NCBI RefSeq assembly: GCF_002737755.1
Contig: NZ_PEGH01000018.1
Coordinates: forward strand, 682,001 to 746,000
DNA length: 64,000 nucleotides
Direction: 5' to 3'
Origin: Caulobacter sp. BP25
GTDB taxonomy: Bacteria > Pseudomonadota > Alphaproteobacteria > Caulobacterales > Caulobacteraceae
Shown here: one piece after another, positions 34,671 through 43,703 of the stretch
Numbering within the stretch: position 1 is the stretch's first letter
Layout of the letters: the number at the start of each line of letters is the position of its first letter
The notes under the pieces: generated by a model
The model's input: only the letters and a program-made list of their open reading frames with translations
Databases searched by the model: none
What the model was told of the DNA's origin: nothing
Made by a program: the position numbers and the translations under genes

Positions 34671-37175
34671 CTAGAAGCTCTTGCGGACTGTCACGCCGTA
34701 GGTGCGCGGGGCGTTCGGATAGCCGCTGTAGCTGCCGTCCTGGGCCACGGTCGGGAAGGTCGAGATCAGGCTGTTGTCCTTGGTCAGGTTACGCGCCCAG
34801 AGCATGACCTCGATCTGCTTGGCCGTGTTGGTGACGCCCACGCTGGCGTTGACCACCTTCTGGCCCCAGGTCGACAGGTCCGGCGGAGTCGTCTCGGTCA
34901 GCTGGGTCTTGCTGACAAAGTCGTACTCCACCCGGGCGTAGCCCTGGTAGTCGCCGCCGAAGTCGTGGTTGACCGTGGCCGAGGTCGAGAACGACCACTT
35001 CGGAATGCCGGCCGGACGGTCGCCCGTCAGGTCGCGGAAGTTCGGACGGCGGCCGGTCGTCGGGTCGACCGGGCAGCGCACGGTGTCGTAGTTCACGCAG
35101 GCCGCGCCGGTGAAGCGGTCGAAGACCGGGTCAAGATAGGTGACCGCAGCGGCCAGGTTCAGCCAGCTGACCGGGCGCCAGGCGCTGTCGACCTCGAAGC
35201 CCTTGACCGACTGCTCGCCGGCGTTGACCAGGCTGTAGCCCAGGCCCGTGAAGGCGTTGGACTGGAAGCCCTTGATGGTCTGCTTGAACACCGCGACGTT
35301 GGCGTAGCCGCCCGGGAAGTTGGCCTTCACGCCCAGTTCGTAGACGTCGACGCTCTCGGGATTGGCGGTGCGGCCCACGCCGTTGGCGTTCGGCGGACGG
35401 CTGTCGGACGACAGGTTGTAGGCGCCGGCCTTCCAGCCCGTGGAGTAGCTGACATAGGCGTTGATGGCGCCGAAGTCATAGGCCGCCCGCACCGCGTAGG
35501 TGATCTTGTCGGCCTTCAGCTCGCCGGACTCGCTGGCGTTCGGGAAGTTGACCGGAGCGTGGTTGGTGGTGTTGCCGTAGAAGAACTGCAGGGCGCCCAG
35601 AGCGCTATACAGGTTGCCCGGCAGGCCGAGCGCCGTGAACTGCGGCACCGCGCCCAGGTTCAGCGCCGAGAACGGGTCGTTCATGACCACGTTCGAGCGG
35701 GCCTTCTTCTCGTCGTTCAGATAGGCCAGACCGCCGGTCAGGGTCAGCTTGTCGGTGACGGCGTAGTCGACCTGGCCGAACAGCGAGTACGACGTCTGCT
35801 TCATGCTGTAGTAGTCGTCGATGCCCTGGCCGGGCTGGAAGTAGGTCAGGCCAGGCCGCACCAGGGTCGGCGTCGCCAGGCTCTGCAGGAACTCCAGCGC
35901 ATAGAGGTTCGAGCGACCGGTCAGGGCCGGGCGCAGGGTCGCGGGCAGGGCGCCGAGCAGGGTGGCCGGGACCGCGCCCGAGAGGGCCTCGGCGAAGCCG
36001 CGGATGTCCGTGCCGTAGGTGATCGTGCGGCCGGTATCGAGCTTCTCGTGCTGGAAGAAGCCGCCCGCCAGCCAGCTGATCGGACCATCGCCGCTGGAGG
36101 CCAGACGGATTTCCTGGGTGAAGGTCTTGATGCTGTTGGAGGTGCGGTTGTTGGAGATATCCGCGCCGGTGAAGTCGATATCCTGGAACGAGGCGTTCTT
36201 CTGGTTCCGGTAGGCGGTGATCGCCGTCAGCTTGGCGAAGTTCAGGTCATGGTCGATCTGGGCCGAGACACCCTTGCCCGACAGGTCGTTGCTGGGGTCG
36301 GTATTGAAGATGACGTTGCGGTCGAAGACCTTGGTGGTGTCGCTGATCGGCTTTTGCAGCACCGCGCCGATCGCCAGGGTGGCGGGGCCATTCAGGATCG
36401 AGCTGACCGCGCAGCAGGTTTCCTTGATCTTGTTGTAGTCGGCGATGAAGCGGACCGAGGTCTTGTCGGTCGGCTCCCACAGCACGTCGCCGCGGATCGA
36501 CCAACGATCGCGGTCGTTGACGTCGCTGCCGGTGGTCAGGTTGGTGAAGAAGCCGTCGCGCTTGTTGACGCTGCCCGACAGGCGCACCGCCAGGGTGTCG
36601 CTGAGCGGGCCGGTGAAGGTGCCTCGGATCTGGCGGGTGTTGTAGTTGCCGATCGTGGCTTCCAGCTTGCCGCCAGCTTCGTACTGCGGGCGCTTGGTCA
36701 CGATGCTGATCGCGCCGGCCGACACGTTCTTGCCGAACAGGGTCGATTGCGGACCGCGCAGCACTTCGATGCGCTCGACCTCGGGCAGGTCGTCCAGCGC
36801 GGCGGCCGAGCGGCTGCGGTAGACGCCGTCGATGAAGACGCCGACCGAGCTTTCGATGCCGTCATTGCCGTTGCCGTTGCCAAAGCCCCGGATAATGAAG
36901 TTCGTTTGGCCTGTGGCGTTGAATTGCGAGACTTTCAGCGACGGAACGACCGATTGCAGGTCGATCAGGTCGCGGACCTGGGCGCGTTCGATGGTCTGCT
37001 GACCGGTGACGGCCACCGAGATCGGCACGTCCTGGAGGGTTTGCTCCCGCTTGGTGGCGGTGACGACGATCTCTTCGACGGCGGTGATGTCAGCGGGTTT
37101 GGTTTGTTGGGCGAAGGCGGGGGCGGCGATGGCGAGCGCCAGGGCCGAAACCCCCAGCATCTGGACGTTTCTCAT
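34671..37175 (-). CDS. TonB-dependent receptor
   Basis: 834 residues from the ATG at 37175, which has GGGAG about 8 bases upstream and gives a clean signal peptide (MLGVSALALAIAAPAFAQ). TonB box region EEIVVTATKREQ, plug domain to about residue 165 (FIRGFGNGNGNDGIESSVGV, then VEVLRGPQSTLFGKNVSAGA-type wording), then the barrel to the C-terminal aromatic SF. The FGKNVSAGAISI plug end and the STGWKAGAYN barrel strand are the style of the iron-independent receptor group common in Caulobacter and sphingomonads, which take up plant aromatics or oligosaccharides. The divergent TetR gene is its likely regulator. Confidence 0.9.
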   Translation of the reverse strand: MRNVQMLGVSALALAIAAPAFAQQTKPADITAVEEIVVTATKREQTLQDVPISVAVTGQQTIERAQVRDLIDLQSVVPSLKVSQFNATGQTNFIIRGFGNGNGNDGIESSVGVFIDGVYRSRSAAALDDLPEVERIEVLRGPQSTLFGKNVSAGAISIVTKRPQYEAGGKLEATIGNYNTRQIRGTFTGPLSDTLAVRLSGSVNKRDGFFTNLTTGSDVNDRDRWSIRGDVLWEPTDKTSVRFIADYNKIKETCCAVSSILNGPATLAIGAVLQKPISDTTKVFDRNVIFNTDPSNDLSGKGVSAQIDHDLNFAKLTAITAYRNQKNASFQDIDFTGADISNNRTSNSIKTFTQEIRLASSGDGPISWLAGGFFQHEKLDTGRTITYGTDIRGFAEALSGAVPATLLGALPATLRPALTGRSNLYALEFLQSLATPTLVRPGLTYFQPGQGIDDYYSMKQTSYSLFGQVDYAVTDKLTLTGGLAYLNDEKKARSNVVMNDPFSALNLGAVPQFTALGLPGNLYSALGALQFFYGNTTNHAPVNFPNASESGELKADKITYAVRAAYDFGAINAYVSYSTGWKAGAYNLSSDSRPPNANGVGRTANPESVDVYELGVKANFPGGYANVAVFKQTIKGFQSNAFTGLGYSLVNAGEQSVKGFEVDSAWRPVSWLNLAAAVTYLDPVFDRFTGAACVNYDTVRCPVDPTTGRRPNFRDLTGDRPAGIPKWSFSTSATVNHDFGGDYQGYARVEYDFVSKTQLTETTPPDLSTWGQKVVNASVGVTNTAKQIEVMLWARNLTKDNSLISTFPTVAQDGSYSGYPNAPRTYGVTVRKSF

Positions 37176-37342
37176 TGGTAACTCCCTGATTTGTTTTATT
37201 TTTATCCGCACGTCTTCCCGCTTCGGCTCGAGCTTGGCCGAAGTTCCTGGAGGGAAGGGCGGTTTTCTTGACGTTGGGTAAGGGCGGCCTCAGCCGGCCG
37301 TCCGGGCCGCGCGTGGCGGTCGGAAGAGCCGGACCGTGGATG

Positions 37343-37355
37343 CGGACATTGTCCG
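37343..37355. promoter_or_regulatory. CGGACA-T-TGTCCG palindrome, candidate TetR operator
   Basis: Perfect 13-base palindrome in the 281-base gap between the divergent TonB receptor and TetR genes. A second, widely spaced pair TCTAAC / GTTAGA lies at 37412 and 37441. One of these is probably bound by the TetR product. Confidence 0.4.
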
Positions 37356-37456
37356 TCATTTTTTGCCCCAAGCCTGCACGGTCTTGCATCCCGTGCTGAG
37401 CTAAGGGGAAATCTAACATGCTCTCGATATTCTAGCGCAAGTTAGAAATTATCCGA

Positions 37457-38170
37457 TTGATCCCGTCATCGTTCGGGGAGAGCTTTGAGAACTGGCGATT
37501 TTCGACACAGAATCGAACGGCCGGGCGGAGGGAGCGACCATTGTCGAGGGCGGGGGAACCCCTGGCGCCGGCGGACGACGCCCGGCCTTTGGCCCAGAGC
37601 CAGAAGTCCTTGAAGAAGCGCGAGGCGATCCTGCGCGCCGCCATCAAGATCATCAACGTCAGGGGCTTCGCGGCCGCCACCATGACCGACATCGCCGCGG
37701 CGCTGAATCTGCGTGACGCGGCGCTCTACTATTATTTCCCGAACAAGCAGGCCCTGGCCTTCGCGGGCCATCACCAGTCTCTGGACCGGTTCGAGGCCAT
37801 CCTGCTGGCCGTCGACGCAGCCGGCGGGACGGGCCTGAGCAAGCTGCGCCGCCTGTTCCGGGCGGTGCTGGACGACGCGGTCGATAACGGCCCGCAGCTC
37901 TATTTCGGCGACAATTCCTATCTCGACGCCGCCCAGCGCGAGGCGATCGAGACCCGCACCGCCGAGCTGCGCAAGACCCTGGAGCGGTTCCTGGAAGAAG
38001 GTGTGGCCGATGGCACCATCGCGCCCTGCGAGCCGCCGTTGGTGGTTCAGCTTCTGGTCGGCATGCTGATCTGGCTGGTCAAGTGGACGCCGCAGACGCC
38101 GGGCCTGACCAACGAGCGCCTGCTGGAAGCCATCGAGGCCACCGCGCTCAAGGGGCTGGCGCGGGCTTAG
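37457..38170 (+). CDS. TetR-family transcriptional regulator
   Basis: Up to 237 residues. The helix-turn-helix lies at about 55-100: KREAILRAAIKIINVRGFAA, then TMTDIAAALNLRDAALYYYFPNK in two adjacent segments. The YYYFPNKQALAF end of the recognition helix is classic TetR. The C-terminal half is an all-helical ligand domain. The first 45 residues are low-complexity and a later start (TTG near 37541) may be the true one. It faces the TonB receptor gene and overlaps the convergent YjbR gene by four bases at the stops. Confidence 0.85.
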   Translation: MIPSSFGESFENWRFSTQNRTAGRRERPLSRAGEPLAPADDARPLAQSQKSLKKREAILRAAIKIINVRGFAAATMTDIAAALNLRDAALYYYFPNKQALAFAGHHQSLDRFEAILLAVDAAGGTGLSKLRRLFRAVLDDAVDNGPQLYFGDNSYLDAAQREAIETRTAELRKTLERFLEEGVADGTIAPCEPPLVVQLLVGMLIWLVKWTPQTPGLTNERLLEAIEATALKGLARA

Positions 38171-38517
38171 ATCAGGCCCAGCTCAGCCCGCGCCTTGCGC
38201 GTCAGCTTGGCCGCGATCAGGCCGTGAGCCGTCCGGACCCAGTCGGCGACCTCGTCGGCGCCCAGCGTCGAAAGGTCGCGGAAATGCACCCACTTGGCGC
38301 GGGCCAGATAGGGCGCCGGCGCGGCCTGGCCCGACTCGGTCAGGACCTCGAACGCCACGTCCGAGGCCTTGAACGAGATTCCGCCCTGACCCACGCCCTG
38401 GCCCCGGACGGCGAACATCTTGCCGCCGACCTTGAAGACGTGATCGTCGCCCCACTGGATCGACACGGTCGCGCCCGGCAGGGCCAGGCACGCCGCGTCG
38501 AAGGCCTCAGGGCTCAT
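38167..38517 (-). CDS. MmcQ/YjbR family protein
   Basis: 116 residues. [24 protein letters not shown]... is the usual opening of YjbR, followed by VFKVGGKMFAVRG and the closing ARAKWVHFRDL and VADWVRTAHGLIAAKL. The fold resembles CyaY-like DNA-binding proteins; the function is not established. Its ATG overlaps the msrA stop by one base (ATGA), so it is translated with msrA. Confidence 0.88.
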   Translation of the reverse strand: MSPEAFDAACLALPGATVSIQWGDDHVFKVGGKMFAVRGQGVGQGGISFKASDVAFEVLTESGQAAPAPYLARAKWVHFRDLSTLGADEVADWVRTAHGLIAAKLTRKARAELGLI

Positions 38518-39206
38518 CAGGCCCCGACGCCCCCGGGGACGCCCCCGGGGACGCCCCCAGGGACGCCCAAGCCGATTGGGCAGACGACGCCCGTGCCGCC
38601 GATGCCGCAATAGCCGTTCGGGTTCTTGGCCAGGTACTGCTGGTGATAGTCCTCGGCGAAGTAGAACGGGCCGGCCGCTTGGATCTCGGTGGTGATGTCG
38701 CCCAGGCCCTTGGCCGACAGCGCCTGCTGGTAAGCTTCCTTCGACGCCACGGCCGCGGAGCCTTGCGCGTCGTTCGTCACATAGATTCCCGAGCGGTACT
38801 GGGTGCCGATATCGCCGCCCTGGCGCATGCCCTGGGTCGGGTCGTGGTTTTCCCAGAAGGTCTTCAGCAGCGCCTCGTAGGTGACGACCTTGGGGTCGAA
38901 CACCACCAGCACCACCTCGGTATGGCCGGTGCGGCCGGTGCAGGTCTCTTCATAGGTCGGGTTGGGCGTGATCCCGCCCGCATAGCCGGCGGCGGTCACG
39001 TAGACGCCGGGAACCTTCCAGAACACGCGCTCGACGCCCCAGAAGCAGCCCATGGCGAAGATCGCCGTCTCCAGGCCGTCCGGATAGGGGCCTTTCAGCG
39101 CATGGCCGTTGATGAAGTGCGTCTGCGCCGTCGGGATCGCCTCGGCGCGGCCGGGCAGGGCCGTGTCGACGGTCGGCATCTCGAGGGTTTTCTTCATGGT
39201 CAGCAT
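38517..39206 (-). CDS. msrA: peptide-methionine (S)-S-oxide reductase MsrA
   Basis: 229 residues. The catalytic motif GCFWGVER has its Cys at position 54. [22 protein letters not shown] and [17 protein letters not shown], with a resolving Cys, are family hallmarks. It reduces methionine-S-sulfoxide in proteins. Unusual is the C-terminus: a low-complexity tail [14 protein letters not shown] produced by a 12-base tandem repeat directly before the stop codon. Upstream of residue 40 the extension is longer than in short MsrA forms but common in alphaproteobacteria. Forms an operon with the YjbR gene. Confidence 0.94.
   Translation of the reverse strand: MLTMKKTLEMPTVDTALPGRAEAIPTAQTHFINGHALKGPYPDGLETAIFAMGCFWGVERVFWKVPGVYVTAAGYAGGITPNPTYEETCTGRTGHTEVVLVVFDPKVVTYEALLKTFWENHDPTQGMRQGGDIGTQYRSGIYVTNDAQGSAAVASKEAYQQALSAKGLGDITTEIQAAGPFYFAEDYHQQYLAKNPNGYCGIGGTGVVCPIGLGVPGGVPGGVPGGVGA
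38526..38567. repeat. 12-base tandem repeat in the 3' end of msrA
   Basis: GACGCCCCCGGG three times (third copy GACGCCCCCAGG) plus half a unit. Each unit codes for four residues (V-P-G-G in the msrA frame), so unit gain or loss would keep the frame. Confidence 0.85.
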
Positions 39207-39380
39207 GGCGGGGGCCTCTCGAAGGCAGGAAGGTCTTGAGCCCCGATATAGGCGTTCGCGCGGCCGGTTTCACCCCGAGATGAAGAGCCGTACTTTGTTG
39301 GCTTGCCCTGCGGCGGTCCCTGAGTATATTGCGCGCCTTCCCGCGCCGGGGGTCTCAACCACCCCCGACTCGATTGCGCT

Positions 39381-39470
39381 GGTGAGGTGGCCGAGTGGTT
39401 GAAGGCGCACGCCTGGAACGCGTGTATAGGGGAAACTCTATCGAGGGTTCGAATCCCTCTCTCACCGCCA
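39381..39470 (+). tRNA. tRNA-Ser (anticodon GGA)
   Basis: 90 bases. Acceptor GGTGAGG pairs with TCTCACC (one G-T), D arm GCCGAGTGGTTGAAGGC, anticodon loop CTGGAAC with GGA at 39415-39417, a long variable arm as required for serine, T arm GAGGG-TTCGAAT-CCCTC, discriminator G and encoded CCA. Confidence 0.96.
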
Positions 39471-39726
39471 CGCACCTTCAATGAAATCAGAGGCTTGCTG
39501 GGCGTCTTGGTGCCATCGCGCACCCCATCCGCGTACCCCTTCACGTCGCTGTGACCTGACTGCATGCAACCGCCACGAGGTTCGTAGTGAGTTCGGCCGG
39601 TCCCTCGCCAAGAGGCGGCGTGAGGACGCTCGGGCGGGCAAGGGGAGCGAGACCTTCTCGCCCAAGGGGCAGCGACTCTCGGTCCCGCCTATCTTAACTA
39701 CGGCTCTTACGCTGGGCGCACCGCAG

Positions 39727-40200
39727 TCACTTCACATCGTCGGATCGGAACTCGGAGGCTATCTTCATCAGTTTTTCGACCTCCGCGTCGGTCCTGCCCT
39801 CGGCTTCAATATCGCCTACCTTCAACCTCGTTCTGCGCCCATTGCGACCCTGGATCCAAGCTACCAAGACTTCTTTTAGCGCAGGTATTGCGACAGCTCC
39901 CAACGTCGCTGATGCCATAATGATCTCGGGTAGCGCATACCCATGGCCCTCGGCCGCATCCATGGTGAAGATCGTCTGGGTGAACGGGACCCCTGCGTCA
40001 CGCAAGGCCTTCGTCACCGCTCCCAGTTCGGCTTGAAAGGCGGCATCACTCACTGGCGGGTCGCCTTCCGCACGCAAGAGTTCAATGGAGAACTCCCCAC
40101 GTTCAGCACGTCCTTGGCGGTCCAGGGCTTCCTGCCGCTCAAGGTTCTCCACAAAAGCCGCGTAAGCGCGCTCCTTCCAGTCGTCTGTTTCGGACGTCAT
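39727..40200 (-). CDS. hypothetical protein with C-terminal effector-associated (EACC1-like) region
   Basis: 157 residues from MTSETDDWKERAYAAFVEN. A charged N-terminal helical part is followed by a hydrophobic helix (PEIIMASATLGAVAIPALKE, about 105-124) and the tail WIQGRNGRRTRLKVGDIEAE with VEKLMKIA. The order hydrophobic helix, basic RRTRLKVGD strand and short C-terminal helix resembles the effector-associated constant component EACC1 found with NTPase- and caspase-type conflict systems. This resemblance is from memory and tentative. Base composition is lower in GC than the surroundings, and it sits just after a tRNA-Ser gene, a common insertion site. Confidence 0.55.
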   Translation of the reverse strand: MTSETDDWKERAYAAFVENLERQEALDRQGRAERGEFSIELLRAEGDPPVSDAAFQAELGAVTKALRDAGVPFTQTIFTMDAAEGHGYALPEIIMASATLGAVAIPALKEVLVAWIQGRNGRRTRLKVGDIEAEGRTDAEVEKLMKIASEFRSDDVK

Positions 40201-40310
40201 GCTTTGAACCTCGGAACGGAGCCTACCCTGCGCTGACCATGCCACAGGGATGCTACCCATATGAGCACATGGGCGTGACCGCCGTCTTGGGTGATCAAAG
40301 GACGGATTCT

Positions 40311-40415
40311 ATGGAGACGTTCCTGAGTTGGTTGGCCGAACGCGGCAAAGACGCCGGTCCCAACAAGATGTCGATACTCCAAGCCCCAACGATCGGACTC
40401 GACGTCAAGGCCTGA
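40311..40415 (+). CDS. possible 34-residue peptide or gene remnant
   Basis: METFLSWLAERGKDAGPNKM and onward to DVKA, preceded by AAGGACGG as a ribosome site. Too short to judge by composition. It may be a small protein next to the divergent EACC1-like gene, or a fragment left from a larger island. Confidence 0.25.
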   Translation: METFLSWLAERGKDAGPNKMSILQAPTIGLDVKA

Positions 40416-40550
40416 CGCGACAGGGCTGCACAGCCAGGTCGGAACATTCTGCAACTAAGGCGATAACTGCCTATCGCACGGCGGTGCGGTCGTAGGTCGG
40501 TCTGCCGATGTCGTCCGGCGGCCCGTCCTGCGACGCCGGCGACAGGCGGA

Positions 40551-41831
40551 TCAACCGGCGAGGCCCGGCAGGGTCAGGGTCAGGGCCGGAACGAAGGTGA
40601 TCGCCATCAGGGCTAGGAACAGGGCGAGGTAGAAGGGCCAGATGGTGCGGACCGCCTGCTCGACCTTGATCTTGCCGACCGCGCATCCCACGAACAGCAC
40701 CGACCCTACGGGCGGGGTGACCAGACCGATCCCAAGGTTCAGCATCATCATGATCCCGAACTGGACCGGGTCCATCCCTGTCGCCATGGCGACCGGAAGG
40801 AAGATCGGGCTGGTGATGACGATCAGCGGCGCCATGTCCATGAAGGTTCCGAGGACCAGCAGGATCAGGTTGATCAGCAGCAGGATCAGGATGGGGTTGT
40901 CGGTCAGGGTCTGCAGCAGGGCCGCCAGCTGCTCTGGGGCTTCCAGCAGGGCCAGCAGCCAGCCGAAGGCGGCCGCCGAGCCGATGATCAGCATCACCAT
41001 GGCGGTGGTCTTGACCGCATTCTGCGCCGCGATCGTGAAACCCCGGAAGCCCAGCGTCCGATAGACGATCACGGCGATCACCAGGGTGTAGATCACCGCG
41101 ACGGCCGAGCTTTCGGTCGGGGTGAAGACCCCGCCCAGCACACCCCCGAAGATGATCACCGCCGTCAGCAGACCCGGCAGGGCGGAGGCGAAGGCGGCGG
41201 CGAAGGCCGGCCAGCCCGGGAACTGGCCCTTCGGATAGCCCCGCCTCACGGCGATGATCCAGGCTGTGGCGGCCAGCAGGATGCCGGTCAGGATGCCGGG
41301 CAGAACACCGGCCAGGAAAAGGTCTGCGACAGAGACCGACACGCCAGCCGCCGCCGCATAGATGATCATGTTGTGCGACGGCGGGATCAGGATGCCGAGG
41401 ATCGCCGAGGTGGAGGTGACATTCACCGCATAGTCGGCGTCATAGCCCTTTTCCTTCATCAGCGGGATGAGGGTCGAGCCAAGGGCGGAGACCGAGGCGA
41501 CGGCCGATCCCGACACGCCGCCGAACATCATCGACGCGCCCACATCGACGACGCCCAGTCCGCCGCGAATCCGGCCCATGGCGGCGTCGGCCACCCGGAC
41601 CAGCCGTTCGGCGATCCCTGCCTGCTGCATCAGGTCTCCGGCGAAGATGAAGAACGGAATGGCCATCAGGGAGAAGACGTTCACGCCTGTGGCGATCCGC
41701 TGGAAGGCGACCACCGGTGCGATGTCCATGAAGATGAAGGTCACGAGCGACGCCAGGCCGAGGGCGAAGGCCACGGGAACGCCGATGATCAGCAGAAGGG
41801 CCAGCAGCCCGAGCAGAAGGGTCAGTTCCAT
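40551..41831 (-). CDS. dctM: TRAP transporter large membrane subunit DctM
   Basis: 426 residues, about twelve membrane helices, all hydrophobic. DctM signatures include MAIPFFIFAGDLMQQAGIAERL, GGLGVVDVGASMMFGGVSGS and IPPSHNMIIYAAAAGVSV, plus LNLGIGLVTPPVGSVLFVG near the end. It forms the ion-coupled channel of a TRAP uptake system for dicarboxylates, uronates or keto acids. It overlaps dctQ by 10 bases and is last in the dctP-dctQ-dctM operon. No catabolic gene is adjacent, so the substrate is open. Confidence 0.93.
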   Translation of the reverse strand: MELTLLLGLLALLLIIGVPVAFALGLASLVTFIFMDIAPVVAFQRIATGVNVFSLMAIPFFIFAGDLMQQAGIAERLVRVADAAMGRIRGGLGVVDVGASMMFGGVSGSAVASVSALGSTLIPLMKEKGYDADYAVNVTSTSAILGILIPPSHNMIIYAAAAGVSVSVADLFLAGVLPGILTGILLAATAWIIAVRRGYPKGQFPGWPAFAAAFASALPGLLTAVIIFGGVLGGVFTPTESSAVAVIYTLVIAVIVYRTLGFRGFTIAAQNAVKTTAMVMLIIGSAAAFGWLLALLEAPEQLAALLQTLTDNPILILLLINLILLVLGTFMDMAPLIVITSPIFLPVAMATGMDPVQFGIMMMLNLGIGLVTPPVGSVLFVGCAVGKIKVEQAVRTIWPFYLALFLALMAITFVPALTLTLPGLAG

Positions 41832-42319
41832 AGCGGTTCGACTTTCCGGCCCCGGGCCTCACAAATCAGATGTTCCAGTGCGAACAGAACGGTCACCCAC
41901 CCTGCGATCGGCAGCGGCAGATAGGCGGCCCCGCGCGGCACGCCCAGGGTGGGAATGTCGAAGGCCCAGGTGCGCGCCACCAGCTCGCCGCCCCAGACGC
42001 CCATGGCCAGGCCAAACGCGGCCATGGCCAGCAGGCTTACGACCCGGCACAGTCGCCGCAGAGGCGCGGGCATGGCGTCGGTGGCCGCGCTCATGCCCAG
42101 ATGGAACTGTTCGCGCACCCCGACCGCAGCGGCCAGCAGGACGAACCAGACCATCAACAGCAGCGCCGCCTGCTCCGCCCAGGCCGGCGCGTCGCCCAGG
42201 CCGTAGCGGGCGAAGACGGCCCAGCCGATGATCCCGGTCATGGCGATCAACCCGACCGCCGCGAACGCCAGGGTCGCGCGGCTGATCCAGCGCGAGATGA
42301 AGGCGAGACTGTCCAGCAT
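41822..42319 (-). CDS. dctQ: TRAP transporter small membrane subunit DctQ
   Basis: 165 residues with four membrane helices. The DctQ core WAVFARYGLGDAPAWAEQAA followed by LLLMVWFVLLAAAVGVREQFHLGM is plain. The C-terminus ends in EHLICEARGRKVEPLWN. It links DctP to DctM. The ATG at 42319 overlaps the dctP stop by one base, and a longer open frame upstream is a shadow of dctP. Confidence 0.9.
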   Translation of the reverse strand: MLDSLAFISRWISRATLAFAAVGLIAMTGIIGWAVFARYGLGDAPAWAEQAALLLMVWFVLLAAAVGVREQFHLGMSAATDAMPAPLRRLCRVVSLLAMAAFGLAMGVWGGELVARTWAFDIPTLGVPRGAAYLPLPIAGWVTVLFALEHLICEARGRKVEPLWN

Positions 42320-43302
42320 CACACCATGCCCCGGATCTGGTTGACGAGCGCGGTCTGCGCCGGCGAGGTGATGAACCGGTCCCAGACCGGCGCCATGGCC
42401 GCCTCGAAGGCCGAACGATCCAGACCGTCGACGACCTCCACGCCGGCGTCGATCATCGCCTGCCGGGCGCTCGCCTCGCGGGCTTCCCACAGTCGGCGCA
42501 TGAAGGGCACGCTCTCGGTGGCGGCGTCTCGGATGATCTCACGATCAGACGGCGACAGTTTGGCCCAGGTCCGGGCCGAGGCCACGAGCACCTCCGGGGC
42601 CATGACGTGGCGGGTCACGCTGTAGAAGCGCGCGACCTCGAAATGGCGGCTGTCCTGATAAGAGGGCCAGTTGTTCTCGGCCCCGTCGATGACCCCCTGG
42701 ACCAGGGCCTGAAAGACCTCGCCATAGGACATGGGGATGGGGCTGGCGCCGAGCGCCTGGACCATGGCGATATAGAGGTTCGACGTCTGGACCCGCAGTT
42801 TGAGACCGCGCATGTCGGCCGGGGTCCGGATGGGACCCCGGGTGTTGTAGAAGCTGCGCTCGCCGGAATCGTAGAAGGCCAGGCCGATCAGCCCGTGCCG
42901 CTCCAGACTGTTCAATATCGTCCGGCCGGGGGCCCCGTCGAGCGCACGCCGCATATGGTCGGTCGACTGGAACAGGAAGGGCAGGGACGGGACGAGGGTC
43001 AGCGGCTCAATGGGATTGAGCGGGGCCAGGTTCACCCGGTTGATGTCCAGTCCGCCGAAGACGGTGATCTCCAGCGTGTCCTTTTCTTCCCCCAGCTGGC
43101 CGCCGGCATAGTTCTGAAGCCTGAGCCGCCCGTCCGTCCGTTTCGAAATCAGGGCGCCAAAGTGATTGACGGCCTCGACCGTCGGATAGCCCGCAGGATG
43201 GGTGTCTGCGCCGCGCAACGGCCGTTCGCCGATCTCCTGGACACAGGCCGCGAGAGGGGCCGCCAGGGCAGTGGCGATCAACGCTCGGCGAGAGGGTCTC
43301 AT
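42319..43302 (-). CDS. dctP: TRAP transporter substrate-binding protein DctP (lipoprotein-like)
   Basis: 327 residues. The signal sequence ends in a lipobox-like LAAC (ALIATALAAPLAAC), so this binding protein may be membrane-anchored rather than free in the periplasm. DctP features: GGQLGEEKDTLEITVFGGLD, PFLFQSTDHMRRALDG, the specificity Arg in GLKLRVQTSNLYIAMVQALG, and SYGEVFQALVQGVIDGAENN. The last pattern is common to dicarboxylate and uronate binders. First gene of the operon, preceded by a 400-base region with four 11-base tandem repeats. Confidence 0.92.
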   Translation of the reverse strand: MRPSRRALIATALAAPLAACVQEIGERPLRGADTHPAGYPTVEAVNHFGALISKRTDGRLRLQNYAGGQLGEEKDTLEITVFGGLDINRVNLAPLNPIEPLTLVPSLPFLFQSTDHMRRALDGAPGRTILNSLERHGLIGLAFYDSGERSFYNTRGPIRTPADMRGLKLRVQTSNLYIAMVQALGASPIPMSYGEVFQALVQGVIDGAENNWPSYQDSRHFEVARFYSVTRHVMAPEVLVASARTWAKLSPSDREIIRDAATESVPFMRRLWEAREASARQAMIDAGVEVVDGLDRSAFEAAMAPVWDRFITSPAQTALVNQIRGMV

Positions 43303-43703
43303 AGGCGATAGGTTTCCTTGACGAGCCCCTAGCCAAGTTCGTGCGCCAGCTCGTGAGCCTCGTCTTCCTCAAGCCGGTGTTCCGTGAGGCAAGCATGCAA
43401 GGTAACCGGTGTCAATGCGGCGATGATTACAGTAGGATTACAGTGGGATTACAATGGAATTACCGTTGGCTGTGGCGACGGTGCACTTAACGCACCTTCA
43501 GCCTAAGCTCTCGAATATCTCAGCGACAATTTTGTGTACTGCCGCCGTAGTCGCCGCATCATGAAAGGCCGCCGTCTTGGCTGGCTTGCCTGTTCAAGAA
43601 AGCGGAGACCTTTTCGCGCGCGACGACTAGCGCCGCCATTTTCAAAACAGGTCCTGTTGGTCCGTGTCGGGCGTGGGCGCGCCCTCTCGCGCGTCAAGGC
43701 GAC
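43303..43703. other. 400-base control region between the TRAP operon and the tail locus
   Basis: Holds the 11-base tandem repeats at 43425-43469 and the end of the phage-derived locus. Short frames here have no ribosome sites or consistent composition, and nothing codes convincingly. Confidence 0.5.
43425..43469. repeat. four 11-base tandem repeats (GATTACAGTGG)
   Basis: GATTACAGTAG, GATTACAGTGG, GATTACAATGG and AATTACCGTTGG stand head to tail, about 125-165 bases before the dctP start. The period of about one helical turn puts each copy on the same DNA face, as expected for cooperative binding of a regulator. It is not a CRISPR (no spacers). Confidence 0.8.

Noticed and set aside
34965..37181. 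738-codon plus-strand open frame
   Set aside because: Antisense shadow of the TonB receptor at 34671-37175.
39200..39565. Minus-strand frame reading [16 protein letters not shown] and [12 protein letters not shown]
   Set aside because: This is the well-known spurious translation of the antisense strand of tRNA-Ser; it covers the tRNA at 39381-39470.
43425..43469. CRISPR array
   Set aside because: Units are 11 bases, directly adjacent and without spacers; no cas genes in the window.
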